Assembly (NCBI RefSeq): GCF_003001935.1
Contig: NZ_PVNG01000027.1
Span: 62,001 to 126,000 of the forward strand
Direction: 5' to 3'
Length of the DNA: 64,000 nucleotides
Source: Nonomuraea fuscirosea
GTDB taxonomy: Bacteria; Actinomycetota; Actinomycetes; Streptosporangiales; Streptosporangiaceae
Under the pieces are notes generated by a model. The model did no database searches and was not told where the DNA came from. It saw nothing but the letters and a program-made list of their open reading frames with translations. This document shows positions 34,923 through 43,366 of this stretch, in pieces. The position numbers and the translations under genes were made by a program. Numbering within the stretch: the stretch's first letter is position 1; each line of letters starts with the position of its first letter.

Positions 34923-37223
34923 ATGCTCGAGACGGCGGGCCGCTTCGTCCACCGGGGTCGCTGGACGCTGCTCGCGCTGACCCTGGCGGTGGCCGTGCTC
35001 GTCGTGCCGCTGGGGATGGAGCTGTTCGGGCGGATGGCGGACGGCGGGTTCGAGGACCCGCGCGCCGACTCCACCGTCTCCGCCGGCTGGAACGACGACT
35101 GGTACGGCGGCCACACCCCCGACGTGGTGGTCCTCTACCGGCATCCCACCGTCAAGGTGCGCGACCCCCGGTACAAGCGGGCGGTGCACGACTCGCTGCG
35201 GGCGCTGCCGGCCGGGCACGTGCGCGCGATGGTCACGTACTGGACGAGCCGGTCGAAGAAGATGGTCTCCGCGGACGGGCACGCGACGTACGCGGTGATC
35301 ACCCTCAAGGGCGACCAGCGGCGCGCCTACGCCGCCGTCGCCGCGCAGCTCAGGGACGTCCACAACCTGCGCGTCTCCGTCGGCGGCGCGGTGCCGCTGC
35401 GCGCGGAGCTGGCCGACCGGATCGCGGCCGACCTCGTCCGCGCCGGGGCCGTCGCCGTGCCGGTGCTGCTGGTGCTGCTCGTGCTCGTGTGCGGCGGGCT
35501 GGTGGCGGCCGGGCTGCCGCTGGTCGTATGGGTGCTCGCGGAGCTCGGCGCCCTGGTGGTGTTGCGGCTGCTCACCGGGGTGACCGAGGTCTCCGTCTTC
35601 GCACTGAGCGTCGTCGCGCTGCTCGGGTTCGTCCTGGCCGTCCCCTACTCGTCGGTGGTGCTCAAGGCGTTCAGGGAGGCCGTCGCGGACGGCGCGAGCA
35701 CCGAGCAGGCCGTCGTGCGCACGATGGCCACGGCCGGGAGCACCGTCGCGCTCTCCGGCCTGACGGTGGCCGGGGCGCTGCTCGGGCTGCTGGTGTTCCC
35801 GCAGCCGTTCCTGCGCTCGATCGGGCTCGGGGCGGCGGCCGTGACCCTGGCCGCGACCGTGGCGGCGCTGTTCGTGCTGCCTGCTTCGCTGGGCGTGCTC
35901 GGGTCGCGGGTGAACGCGTTGCGCCTGGCCCCCGGCCTCGGGCGAGGTGAGGGCGGGCCGTGGCATGGCGTGGCGTCGAGCGTGACGCGGCGGCCGGTGG
36001 TGTGCCTGGTAGGGGTGAGCGTCGTGCTGGTCATGCTGGCGCTGCCGTCGGCGCACGTCAGGTTCGGGGAGGCGGACCATCGGGGGCTGCCGGTCGCCTC
36101 CGAGGGACGCCGGGTCGCCGAGACCATCGATCGGGACTTCGCCAGGAACGTCATGACGCCGATCGACGTGCACGTCCTGGTCGCGCGCACCTCCACCGGC
36201 GAGCCCGACGAGCCGGAATCGCTCGCGGACTGGCAGCCGCCGGTCAGCGCCGCCGACGTGCGGCCCTTCGCCGCCCGGCTGAAGCGGCTGCCGCACGTCA
36301 CGGCGGTCGAGGTGACCGGGGTGTCGCGGGCGAACGGCGCGGTGCGGCTGGCCGTGCGGCACGACCTGGATCCCCTGTCCGACCAGGCCGGAGCCCTCGT
36401 CCGGGCGATCAGAGCCATGACGCCGGAGCCGGACATCCGGCGGGTGGTGGTCGGCGGCTCCACCGCGGAGCGGCTGGACCTCCAGGACGGCTCGGCGGCC
36501 CGGCTGCCGTGGGCGGCGCTGGTGGCCGGCTCGGTCGTGGTGGTGCTGCTGTTCGCCGCGTTCGGGTCGCTGGTGCTGCCCGTCATGGCGCTGCTGCTGA
36601 GCGTGCTGTCCATCGGGGCCTCGTTCGGGGTGATCGTGTGGGCGTTCCAGGACGGCAACCTGGCCTCGGTGCTCGGGTTCACCCCCACCGGGGCCGTCGA
36701 GGCGACCGTGGCCGTGCTGATCCTGGCCGTGGTGTTCGGGCTGTCGATGAACCACGAGCTGTTCCTGCTGTCCCGGGTGCGGGCCGAGTGGCTGCGTACC
36801 GGGGACGACACGGCGGCCGTGGCGGCGGGCCTGCGGCAGAGCGGCGGCGTCATCACCGGCGCGGCGCTGCCGCCGCTCGTCGTGGCCGGAGCCTTCTGCA
36901 CCGCCGAGGTCACGATCGTGAAGCTGCTCGGGGCGGGCCTGTTCGTGGCCGTCGTGGTGGACGCCACCCTGGTCAGGATGCTGCTCGTGCCCGCGTCGAT
37001 GCGGCTGCTGGTCGGGGCGAACCGGTGGTCGTGGCGGCGCTTTCACCGCCGGGTCGAGCTCCGCCGACCCACCCCGCTCCCCGCCCCGCCGAAACCCACG
37101 CCGTCGCCCCCGCCCGCGCGTCCGGCCGCCCGTCCCGGATGGGTGCGGATCAAGGAGAGCCCGGCGCGGGTGGTGCGGCCCGGTCCGGACGGCGGATGGA
37201 CGTGGGCGAAGGTCGACGAGTGA
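34923..37223 (+). CDS. MMPL-family RND transporter with altered proton-relay residues
   Basis: 766 residues, two repeats of one helix, a soluble porter domain and five helices, as in MmpL/YdfJ proteins. TM4 normally has GIDYxLFLLSRYRE but here reads VLAVPYSSVVLKAFRE, with Pro241-Tyr242 in place of Asp-Tyr. TM10 keeps LFLLSRVRAEW but has Asn610-His611 where Asp-Tyr is expected. The Asp pair carries protons in the family, so coupling may be lost or changed. The C-terminus is a Pro-rich tail of about 60 residues. It would export lipids or small molecules; partner genes are not evident. Confidence 0.9.
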   Translation: MLETAGRFVHRGRWTLLALTLAVAVLVVPLGMELFGRMADGGFEDPRADSTVSAGWNDDWYGGHTPDVVVLYRHPTVKVRDPRYKRAVHDSLRALPAGHVRAMVTYWTSRSKKMVSADGHATYAVITLKGDQRRAYAAVAAQLRDVHNLRVSVGGAVPLRAELADRIAADLVRAGAVAVPVLLVLLVLVCGGLVAAGLPLVVWVLAELGALVVLRLLTGVTEVSVFALSVVALLGFVLAVPYSSVVLKAFREAVADGASTEQAVVRTMATAGSTVALSGLTVAGALLGLLVFPQPFLRSIGLGAAAVTLAATVAALFVLPASLGVLGSRVNALRLAPGLGRGEGGPWHGVASSVTRRPVVCLVGVSVVLVMLALPSAHVRFGEADHRGLPVASEGRRVAETIDRDFARNVMTPIDVHVLVARTSTGEPDEPESLADWQPPVSAADVRPFAARLKRLPHVTAVEVTGVSRANGAVRLAVRHDLDPLSDQAGALVRAIRAMTPEPDIRRVVVGGSTAERLDLQDGSAARLPWAALVAGSVVVVLLFAAFGSLVLPVMALLLSVLSIGASFGVIVWAFQDGNLASVLGFTPTGAVEATVAVLILAVVFGLSMNHELFLLSRVRAEWLRTGDDTAAVAAGLRQSGGVITGAALPPLVVAGAFCTAEVTIVKLLGAGLFVAVVVDATLVRMLLVPASMRLLVGANRWSWRRFHRRVELRRPTPLPAPPKPTPSPPPARPAARPGWVRIKESPARVVRPGPDGGWTWAKVDE

Positions 37224-37343
37224 ATGGGTTGTTCGCCGAAAAGACGGCCGTTGTTCATCATGGCGCGAAATATCAAGAAAAAGCCGCGCAACTGAGACGG
37301 CTACTTCGCGTCGAGGACGGCGTGAAGAACGGGGCGGATCTCA

Positions 37344-37389
37344 TTGAACGTTGTTGATCGTGCGGATAGTGTGCATATGCCCACGATCA
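37344..37389 (+). promoter_or_regulatory. Promoter with flanking perfect inverted repeat before the 37410 gene
   Basis: TTGAAC (37344-37349) and TAGTGT (37367-37372) are separated by 17 bp, a good vegetative promoter. TGATCGTG (37355-37362) and CACGATCA (37382-37389) form perfect 8-bp inverted arms around the -10 element, an arrangement typical of a repressor site. Confidence 0.55.
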
Positions 37390-37409
37390 CCCCCTGGAAG
37401 TAAGGTGCC

Positions 37410-38696
37410 ATGAGACGGCGGCTACGGCAGGTCTTCATCATCGGACTCACCCTCTCGCTCCTCGGCATCGGCGTTCCCGCGTGGTCGGAGGACGACGACA
37501 GGAGCTGCAACGACCTCATGGCGGCCGACACCCCGGCCTACGTCGTCTGCACCTGGATGGCCACTCCTGAAGAGGCCCTGGAGATCGCCCACTTCTGGCT
37601 CGACAACGACGGTGAGAACCTGAAGGGCGCCGACCCGCAGGACCCGCTCACGATCGACTGCAGCGCCCCGGGCACCGAGTGCCCGACCGAGGGTCTGGAG
37701 GGCGACGGCGAGGCCCACGAGGCGGGCGACCCCGACGTCCCCGGCGCCGAGGACGGTGGCACGCCCGAGTGCCAGAACGGCGAGCAGTGCTTCGTCGACG
37801 GCAACGGCATCAGCGCCGCCGAGCGGGCCTCCGCCCTGGAGACGCCGACCGGCAAGGCCACGAAGGTCGTCGCGCCGACGGGCATGCGGATCTGGATCGA
37901 GACCGAGCTCGCCGACGACTACAAGGCCGGCAAGCTCGACGAGGCGGCCAAGAAGGTCGCCGCGCTGGCCGTCGCGCAGCCCGGCGTCGTGGGGGTCAGG
38001 TTCACCTCCCAGCTCGGCTACGACCAGACGTTCGCCACCGCCGACGAGCTGGACGCGTTCGTCGCCGAGACCACGGCCGCGCTGCGCACGCTGCTGCCGG
38101 GCAAGAAGCTGAGCGCGCACACGGTGGTGCCGGTGCTCGGCTGCGGCTCGAACGACGCCTGCAAGGCCGAGCTGACCAAGAAGTACCCGCTGCTCGACCC
38201 CGAGCGCATCGGCGCCTGGCTGAGCAAGGGCTCGATCGATCAGCTCGCCCTGGACAGCGGCCACCTGGCCACCGAGTACGCCACCTGGAAGATCGACGCC
38301 GCCGAGGCGCAGCGCAACCAGTGGATCCAGGTCCGGGCCCGCGCCTGGGACGCCTACGCCCAGATCGCCGCCGAGGACGCCGCCTTCACCGCCGGGCAGC
38401 TCACCGAGGAGCAGGCGACCAAGGCCATCACCGAGCGGATCGCCGCCCCGCTCCAGGACGACGCGGCCGAGACGGTCACCTTGTGGAGCCGCTGGCAGAA
38501 CGACCAGGGGCAGGTCAACCGGGTGTACGGCGAGAAGTGGGCCGCCAGCGCGACCTGGGACCAGCTCAAGAAGCTCGGCTCGATCCGGGCCCGCCTGGCC
38601 ACCGTCTACGACCCGGCCAACCCCGAGGTGGACCTGGCCACCGACCTGAAGAACCTCTCCGAGGTCTTCGGGCAGGTGTACCTGCACGCCGCCTGA
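37410..38696 (+). CDS. Secreted acidic, helical protein of unknown function
   Basis: 428 residues. The signal peptide is RRRLRQVFIIGLTLSLLGIG with cleavage after PAWS. A Cys-containing acidic region (to about 140; CNDLMAADTPAYVVC, CSAPGTECP, CQNGEQC) precedes a central alpha/beta domain. That domain contains KATKVVAPTGMRIWIETELA and the pair VLGCGSNDACKAELTKK. A long helical C-terminus with LTEEQATKAITERIAAPLQ follows. Six or more cysteines suggest disulphides outside the cell. I do not recognise a family. A strong hairpin follows the gene. Confidence 0.8.
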   Translation: MRRRLRQVFIIGLTLSLLGIGVPAWSEDDDRSCNDLMAADTPAYVVCTWMATPEEALEIAHFWLDNDGENLKGADPQDPLTIDCSAPGTECPTEGLEGDGEAHEAGDPDVPGAEDGGTPECQNGEQCFVDGNGISAAERASALETPTGKATKVVAPTGMRIWIETELADDYKAGKLDEAAKKVAALAVAQPGVVGVRFTSQLGYDQTFATADELDAFVAETTAALRTLLPGKKLSAHTVVPVLGCGSNDACKAELTKKYPLLDPERIGAWLSKGSIDQLALDSGHLATEYATWKIDAAEAQRNQWIQVRARAWDAYAQIAAEDAAFTAGQLTEEQATKAITERIAAPLQDDAAETVTLWSRWQNDQGQVNRVYGEKWAASATWDQLKKLGSIRARLATVYDPANPEVDLATDLKNLSEVFGQVYLHAA

Positions 38697-38716
38697 CCCT
38701 GCTCGACCCGACTTAC

Positions 38717-38765
38717 GGCGAGGGGCCGGGACACCGCTCGGAGAGCGGCGCCCGGCCCCTTCGCC
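38717..38765 (+). terminator. Strong hairpin between convergent genes
   Basis: GGCGAGGGGCCGGG (38717-38730) pairs with CCCGGCCCCTTCGCC (38751-38765). The loop holds a smaller stem (CCGCTC with GAGCGG). It lies 21 bp after the stop at 38696 and can also serve the convergent sugar-transport operon. Confidence 0.8.
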
Positions 38766-38766
38766 T

Positions 38767-38806
38767 GTCCCGGGGAGCCGGCGCGTGTCCCGGGGAGCGG
38801 GCGCGT
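38767..38806 (-). repeat. 20-bp tandem duplication immediately after the binding-protein stop
   Basis: Copies at 38767-38786 and 38787-38806 (GTCCCGGGGAGC, then CGGCGCGT or GGGCGCGT) differ at one base. The right-hand copy abuts the TGA of the minus-strand gene. Confidence 0.85.
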
Positions 38807-40152
38807 CAGCCGAACAGGCCGTTGACGGTGGCGTTGGCCTGGTCGAGCGCGTTGACGTCGCTCTTGAAGGAGAAGATCGAGTCCATGGTCTCGGTCATCG
38901 TGGCTGTGATGTCGGCCCAGTGCTCGGCGATCGGCGCCAGGTGGGTGGTCTTCTCGTCCACGTGGATGGTGAACGGCTTGACGTCGATGCCGGCCTCGGC
39001 GAAGGCCTTCTCCGCCTTGACCGTCGCGGTCTTGATGGCCGGGAACACGGTGGCCTCCTTGGCCACGATCTCCTCCTGGCAGGCCGGCGAGGCGAGGAAC
39101 TTCACCCAGGCCCAGGACGCCTCCGGGTTGTCGGTGCCCGCCGTGATGTTGTCGGCCAGGCCGTTCAGCAGGCTCGCGCGCTTACCGGTCGGGCCGATCG
39201 GCGTGGGGGCGATGGCCGACTTGACGTCCTTGAGGGAGAAGAAGGTCTTGGTGTTCCAGCTGCCCTCGGTGACCATGGCGTACTTGCCCGCCCCGTACGC
39301 GTCGATCATCCCGACGCCCGAGTTCACGATGTCCAGGCTCGGCATGTAGCCCTTGTCGATGAGCCCGGTGAACCACTTGATGGTCTCCTTGAACTTCGGG
39401 TCGGCGTAGTTGAACTTGGTCGGCCACGGGTTCTGGTCCCCGTACTGCCAGCCGTTGCTCATCGTGTACATGCTCCACTCGGTCTGCCCGAAGCCGGCGC
39501 CGCTGCCGTTCGAGCCGATGCCGTAGGTGGCGACCTTCGTCTTGTCGAAGCCGGGCTCGTCGCCGCGCTTGCCGTTCTTGTCCACGGTGAGGTGGGCGAT
39601 GACCTTCTCGTACGTGCCGCCGTCCTGCGGGTTCCAGGAGAGCTCGGCCATCTCCTCCGGCTTGATGCCGGCTTCCTTGAGCTTCTCCGTGTTGTAGATG
39701 ACGGCCACGGTGTCGAAGTCCTTGGGCAGCCCGTAGCGCTTGCCGTCCTTGGTGACCCACAGGTCGGCCAGGCCGTCCTGGTAGATCGACAGGTCCACCT
39801 TGTCCTTGGCGACGAAGTCGTCGAGGGGCATGAGCTGGCCCTGGGCGGCGAACTCCGGGTAGCGCGAAAGGTGGCCGGTGAAGACGTCGGGGGCGGTGCC
39901 GGAGACGAAGGCGGTGGTCAGCGTGTTCCAGTAGTCGTCCCAGCCGTACTGGGTGATCTTGACGGTGTACTGCGGGTTCGCCTTGTGGAAGGCGTCGGCG
40001 CAGGCCTGGTACTGCGGCTGCTGGCCGACGTCCCAGAGCCAGTAGTCGATCGTGGCGGCGCCGCCGGCGGCCGCCGGCTCCGACGATCCCGAGGTGCCGC
40101 AGCCGGTCAGCAGCAGCACCGCCGCTCCGGCGACGGCGAGAGAACGCTTCAT
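38806..40152 (-). CDS. ABC transporter sugar-binding lipoprotein (CUT1)
   Basis: 448 residues from ATG 40152; the adjacent GTG 40155 would add one. The lipoprotein signal ends LLLTGCGTSG. The mature protein is a type-1 extracellular solute-binding fold: ATIDYWLWDVGQQPQYQACA, FVSGTAPDVFTGHLSRYPEF, LPKDFDTVAVIYNTEKLKEA and ASWAWVKFLASPACQEEI. It follows the two permease genes in one operon, opposite a GH36 alpha-galactosidase, so alpha-galactosides such as melibiose or raffinose are likely ligands. Confidence 0.93.
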   Translation of the reverse strand: MKRSLAVAGAAVLLLTGCGTSGSSEPAAAGGAATIDYWLWDVGQQPQYQACADAFHKANPQYTVKITQYGWDDYWNTLTTAFVSGTAPDVFTGHLSRYPEFAAQGQLMPLDDFVAKDKVDLSIYQDGLADLWVTKDGKRYGLPKDFDTVAVIYNTEKLKEAGIKPEEMAELSWNPQDGGTYEKVIAHLTVDKNGKRGDEPGFDKTKVATYGIGSNGSGAGFGQTEWSMYTMSNGWQYGDQNPWPTKFNYADPKFKETIKWFTGLIDKGYMPSLDIVNSGVGMIDAYGAGKYAMVTEGSWNTKTFFSLKDVKSAIAPTPIGPTGKRASLLNGLADNITAGTDNPEASWAWVKFLASPACQEEIVAKEATVFPAIKTATVKAEKAFAEAGIDVKPFTIHVDEKTTHLAPIAEHWADITATMTETMDSIFSFKSDVNALDQANATVNGLFG

Positions 40153-40189
40153 CACAACATCAACCTTCCGTGGTGTGGGGGGACGGCGC

Positions 40190-41068
40190 TCACTTGACGC
40201 CGGTGTAGCCGATGGAGTCGATGACCCGGCGGCCGAGCACGGCGAACAGCACCATGATCGGCAGCGCCGCGAAGAGGGTGGCGGCCATGAGCCCGGCCCA
40301 GTCGGGGCTGCCCTGCGGCGTCTGGGAGCGGAAGATGCCCAGCGCGACGGTGAGCACCCGGACGTTCTCCGCCTTGCCCACCAGCAGCGGCCAGAAGTAG
40401 TCGTTCCAGCTGGTGATGTAGGTGAGGATGGCCAGCGTGGCGATGGGGCCCTTGCTCATGGGCAGCACGATGCGGAAGAACGTGCGCACGTGCCCGGCCC
40501 CGTCGATGCGCGCGGCCTCCTCGACGCTGGCGTTGATGCCGAGGAAGAACTGGCGCAGGAAGAACACCGCGAACGGCGTCATGAGCAGGTGCGGCAGGAC
40601 GATGCCGAGATAGGTGTTGAGCAGCCCCAGATCCTTGACCAGCACGAAGTTGGGCAGCGTGGTGAAGATCGGCGGCACCATGAGCGCGGTGACGAAGACG
40701 GTGAACAGCGCGTTCCTGCCGGGCCAGCGCAGCCGGGAGAAGGCGTAGGCGGCCATCGAGCTGAAGAAGACCTGGCCGAGCGTGGTCACGGTGGAGACGA
40801 CGATCGAGTTGCGCAGGTAGAGCCAGAAGCTGACGGTGCCGCTCGACCCGCCCTCGGCGATCGCCTCGGCCGTGGTCGACAGACCCAGCACCCGGCGGTA
40901 GGCCCCGAGCGTGAAGTCCACCGGCAGCAGGTCGGAGGCGCCGCCGGCCAGCGCGCGGGTGTTGGAGAAGGACGTACGCAACATCCAGTAGAACGGGAAC
41001 AGCGTCACCAGCATGACCACGACGAGCACGGCCCACCCGGCCACCCGCCCCCAGCGGATCGAGCCCAT
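40190..41068 (-). CDS. ABC sugar transporter permease 2 (CUT1, MalG-like)
   Basis: 292 residues, six membrane helices. The EAA loop that contacts the ATPase is EEAARIDGAGHVRTFFRIVL, followed by ATLAILTYITSWNDYFWPLL. ATG 41068 shares one base with the stop of permease 1 (TGATG). The binding-protein gene follows 37 bp later. No ATPase gene is present; in actinomycetes such systems usually share MsiK. Confidence 0.94.
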   Translation of the reverse strand: MGSIRWGRVAGWAVLVVVMLVTLFPFYWMLRTSFSNTRALAGGASDLLPVDFTLGAYRRVLGLSTTAEAIAEGGSSGTVSFWLYLRNSIVVSTVTTLGQVFFSSMAAYAFSRLRWPGRNALFTVFVTALMVPPIFTTLPNFVLVKDLGLLNTYLGIVLPHLLMTPFAVFFLRQFFLGINASVEEAARIDGAGHVRTFFRIVLPMSKGPIATLAILTYITSWNDYFWPLLVGKAENVRVLTVALGIFRSQTPQGSPDWAGLMAATLFAALPIMVLFAVLGRRVIDSIGYTGVK

Positions 41069-42018
41069 CACGACCCCCTCAGATCCGACTCGCCCGCCCG
41101 CGAGAGGCGCAACTGGAGATAGGCGATCCCGGCGAGCAGCACGAACAGCACGGACGACAGCGCGGCGGCGTAACCGAAGTTGAACCGGTTGAAGGCCATG
41201 TCGTAGATGTAGAAGTAGATGACCCGGGTGGCGTTGATCGGCCCGCCCGCCGTGGTGACGGCGATGGTGTCGAAGACCTGGAACGAGCCGATGACGCTGA
41301 GCACCATGACCAGCGCCATGACCGGGCGCAGCAGCGGCAGCGTGACCCGCCAGAACGTCTTCCACTCCGAGGCCCCGTCGATGGAGGCGGCCTCGTACAC
41401 GCTGGGCGGGATCATCTGCAGGCCGGCGAAGATGAGCAGCGCCGTGTAGCCGGTGTGCCGCCAGGTGTTGATCCCGGCGATGGTCGGGATGGCCCAGTCG
41501 GAGCCGAAGAACGCCACCCGGTCCAGGCCCAGCCACTCGATCATGTTGTTGACCACGCCGATCTGGAAGTCGAGCATCCAGTACCAGACGAGCGCGACGA
41601 CCACGTTGGCGACCAGGTACGGCAGCAGCACGACGCCGCGGACGACCATCGACTTGGTCAGCCGGTACATCAGCACGGCCAGCAGCATCGCGGCCACGGT
41701 CTGGGTGACGATGTTGAGCACCACGTACTCGGCGGTGACCTTCAGCGCGTTCCAGAACAGGCGGTCGCCGAAGAGCCGCTCGTAGTTCTCCAGCCCGATG
41801 AAGGTCGGCGGGGTGAGGACGTTGAACTTGGTCAGGCTCAGGTAGGCGCCGCGCAGCGCGGGCCAGAGGTAGAAGACGGCGAAGCCGATGGTCGCGGGCA
41901 GGACGAACATGATCGCGACGGGCAGATCGCCCAGGCGTTGTCGGAGTGAGCGAGGCGGAGGGTCGGGCACTGTCCCAGGCGTGGCGCGGGGGGCGGCGCG
42001 GACGGTATCACTGGTCAT
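41068..42018 (-). CDS. ABC sugar transporter permease 1 (CUT1, MalF-like)
   Basis: 316 residues, six membrane helices. The EAA loop is YEAASIDGASEWKTFWRVTL. The N-terminus is a polar, Pro-rich cytosolic tail before PVAIMFVLPATIGFAVFYLW. ATG 42018 has a GGAGG ribosome site. It starts 29 bp after the ROK regulator's stop, so regulator, permeases and binding protein form one operon. Confidence 0.94.
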   Translation of the reverse strand: MTSDTVRAAPRATPGTVPDPPPRSLRQRLGDLPVAIMFVLPATIGFAVFYLWPALRGAYLSLTKFNVLTPPTFIGLENYERLFGDRLFWNALKVTAEYVVLNIVTQTVAAMLLAVLMYRLTKSMVVRGVVLLPYLVANVVVALVWYWMLDFQIGVVNNMIEWLGLDRVAFFGSDWAIPTIAGINTWRHTGYTALLIFAGLQMIPPSVYEAASIDGASEWKTFWRVTLPLLRPVMALVMVLSVIGSFQVFDTIAVTTAGGPINATRVIYFYIYDMAFNRFNFGYAAALSSVLFVLLAGIAYLQLRLSRAGESDLRGS

Positions 42019-42047
42019 CAGACCTCCAGGTGCCCGCCGGCGGTAGA

Positions 42048-43199
42048 TCAGCGGTGCAGCAGCAGATGCTGGAGAGCGGTGACGGCCGCTCCCCTGGCCC
42101 ATTCGTTGAAGGCGAAGGGCTTGACGGCCACCCGTACGGGAGTGGCCGTCCAGTGGGTGTGCCGGGCCAGCGCGGCGTGGAACGCGCCGGCGCAGACGTC
42201 GTACATGTGGACCGACTCGCCGGACAGGACGACCAGCTCGGGGCCCGTGAGGTTGGCGACGGTGGCGACCACCTGGCCGAGGGCGGCCCCGGCCTCGTCG
42301 ATCACGCGGCGCGCGACGGGGTGGCCGTCGGCAGCCAGGCTCAGGCAGTCGTCGAAGGTGAGCTCGGGCCGGTCGAGCGTGGCGGCGATCGAGCGGCGGA
42401 TGGAGGGGGAGGTGGCGTACGCGCGGGCGCAGCCTCGGTGGCCGCGCTCGCACATGGGCCCGCGGTCGTCGATCTGGAGGTGGCCGACCAGCCCGGTGGC
42501 GCCGGACTGCCCGGTGACCAGCCGGTCGCCGACGACGAGCCCGCAGCCGATCCCGGCTCCGACCGTGACCAGCGCGAACGACGAGTGGCCCACGCCTTCG
42601 CCGAACCACTGCTGCACGGCCGTCAGCGCCCGGACGTCGTTGTCCAGCACCGTGGGCACGGACACGGCCCGCTCCACCAGCGTGGCCAGCGGGAGCTTGC
42701 TCCAGCCGAGGAACGGGGAGGTGTGCACGACGGGGTCGCTGGGACTGGCGATGCCGGCCAGGCTTATCCCGACGGCCGACAGGGGCCGGCCGGGCTCGGC
42801 CAGCTCCTCGATCACCTCGGCGATCTGGCCGAGCACGTGGTCGATCTCGTGGTCCGCGAGCGGCCTCGACGTCTCCGCCTGTACGGTGGCGGCCAGGTCG
42901 GTGCGTACGGCGAACAGCTCGTCGGCGGTCAGCTTGATCCCGACGAACGACATGCGCGAGGCGTCCACCTGCAACGGCTGGGAGGGCCGCCCGACGGTCG
43001 CCGGGCCCTCGCCGGCCGCCTCCAGCAGGTAGCCCGCTTCGAGTAACGGCTTGGTCAGCTTGGTGAGCGCGGACGGCGACAGGGCGAGCCGCCGCGCCGC
43101 CTCCGCCCTCGACAGGGGGCCGTGCACGAGCAGCTCGACGAACACCGATCGCATGGCGTCGGTGAGCCGCACAGACTCGGTCTCGGTGTGTGAGAACAC
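42048..43199 (-). CDS. ROK-family transcriptional repressor
   Basis: 383 residues from GTG 43199. The N-terminal helix-turn-helix (LLVHGPLSRAEAARRLALSP, SALTKLTKPLLEAGYL) is fused to a sugar-kinase-like ROK domain (LTVGAGIGCGLVV analogue at VTVGAGIGCGLVVGDRLVTG; zinc motif CERGHRGCARAY). It is the first gene of the transporter operon and divergent from the GH36 gene, so it probably represses both until an alpha-galactoside or its product binds. Confidence 0.93.
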   Translation of the reverse strand: MFSHTETESVRLTDAMRSVFVELLVHGPLSRAEAARRLALSPSALTKLTKPLLEAGYLLEAAGEGPATVGRPSQPLQVDASRMSFVGIKLTADELFAVRTDLAATVQAETSRPLADHEIDHVLGQIAEVIEELAEPGRPLSAVGISLAGIASPSDPVVHTSPFLGWSKLPLATLVERAVSVPTVLDNDVRALTAVQQWFGEGVGHSSFALVTVGAGIGCGLVVGDRLVTGQSGATGLVGHLQIDDRGPMCERGHRGCARAYATSPSIRRSIAATLDRPELTFDDCLSLAADGHPVARRVIDEAGAALGQVVATVANLTGPELVVLSGESVHMYDVCAGAFHAALARHTHWTATPVRVAVKPFAFNEWARGAAVTALQHLLLHR

Positions 43200-43296
43200 G
43201 GCCCCATGGTTGGGGTTATATGTTCATACTGTCAAGTAAATGGGTGGCACAGATCACGAACAGTCGGTATGGGGCGGTTGATGTCCCCAGCTTTCA

Positions 43297-43326
43297 TTGA
43301 CCGAGTGCACTAAAGCGGGTTAGTCT
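43297..43326 (+). promoter_or_regulatory. Putative GH36 promoter in the ROK/GH36 divergent region
   Basis: TTGACC (43297-43302) and TAGTCT (43321-43326) are 18 bp apart, about 40 bp before the GH36 start. The 43200-43366 spacer is notably AT-rich for this genome and, on the minus strand, holds a perfect TTGACA (about 43234-43239) that may serve the ROK operon. Confidence 0.45.
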
Positions 43327-43366
43327 CCAGCGGCCTGATCGATCCAGCAGCCTCGGGGGGACGCCG

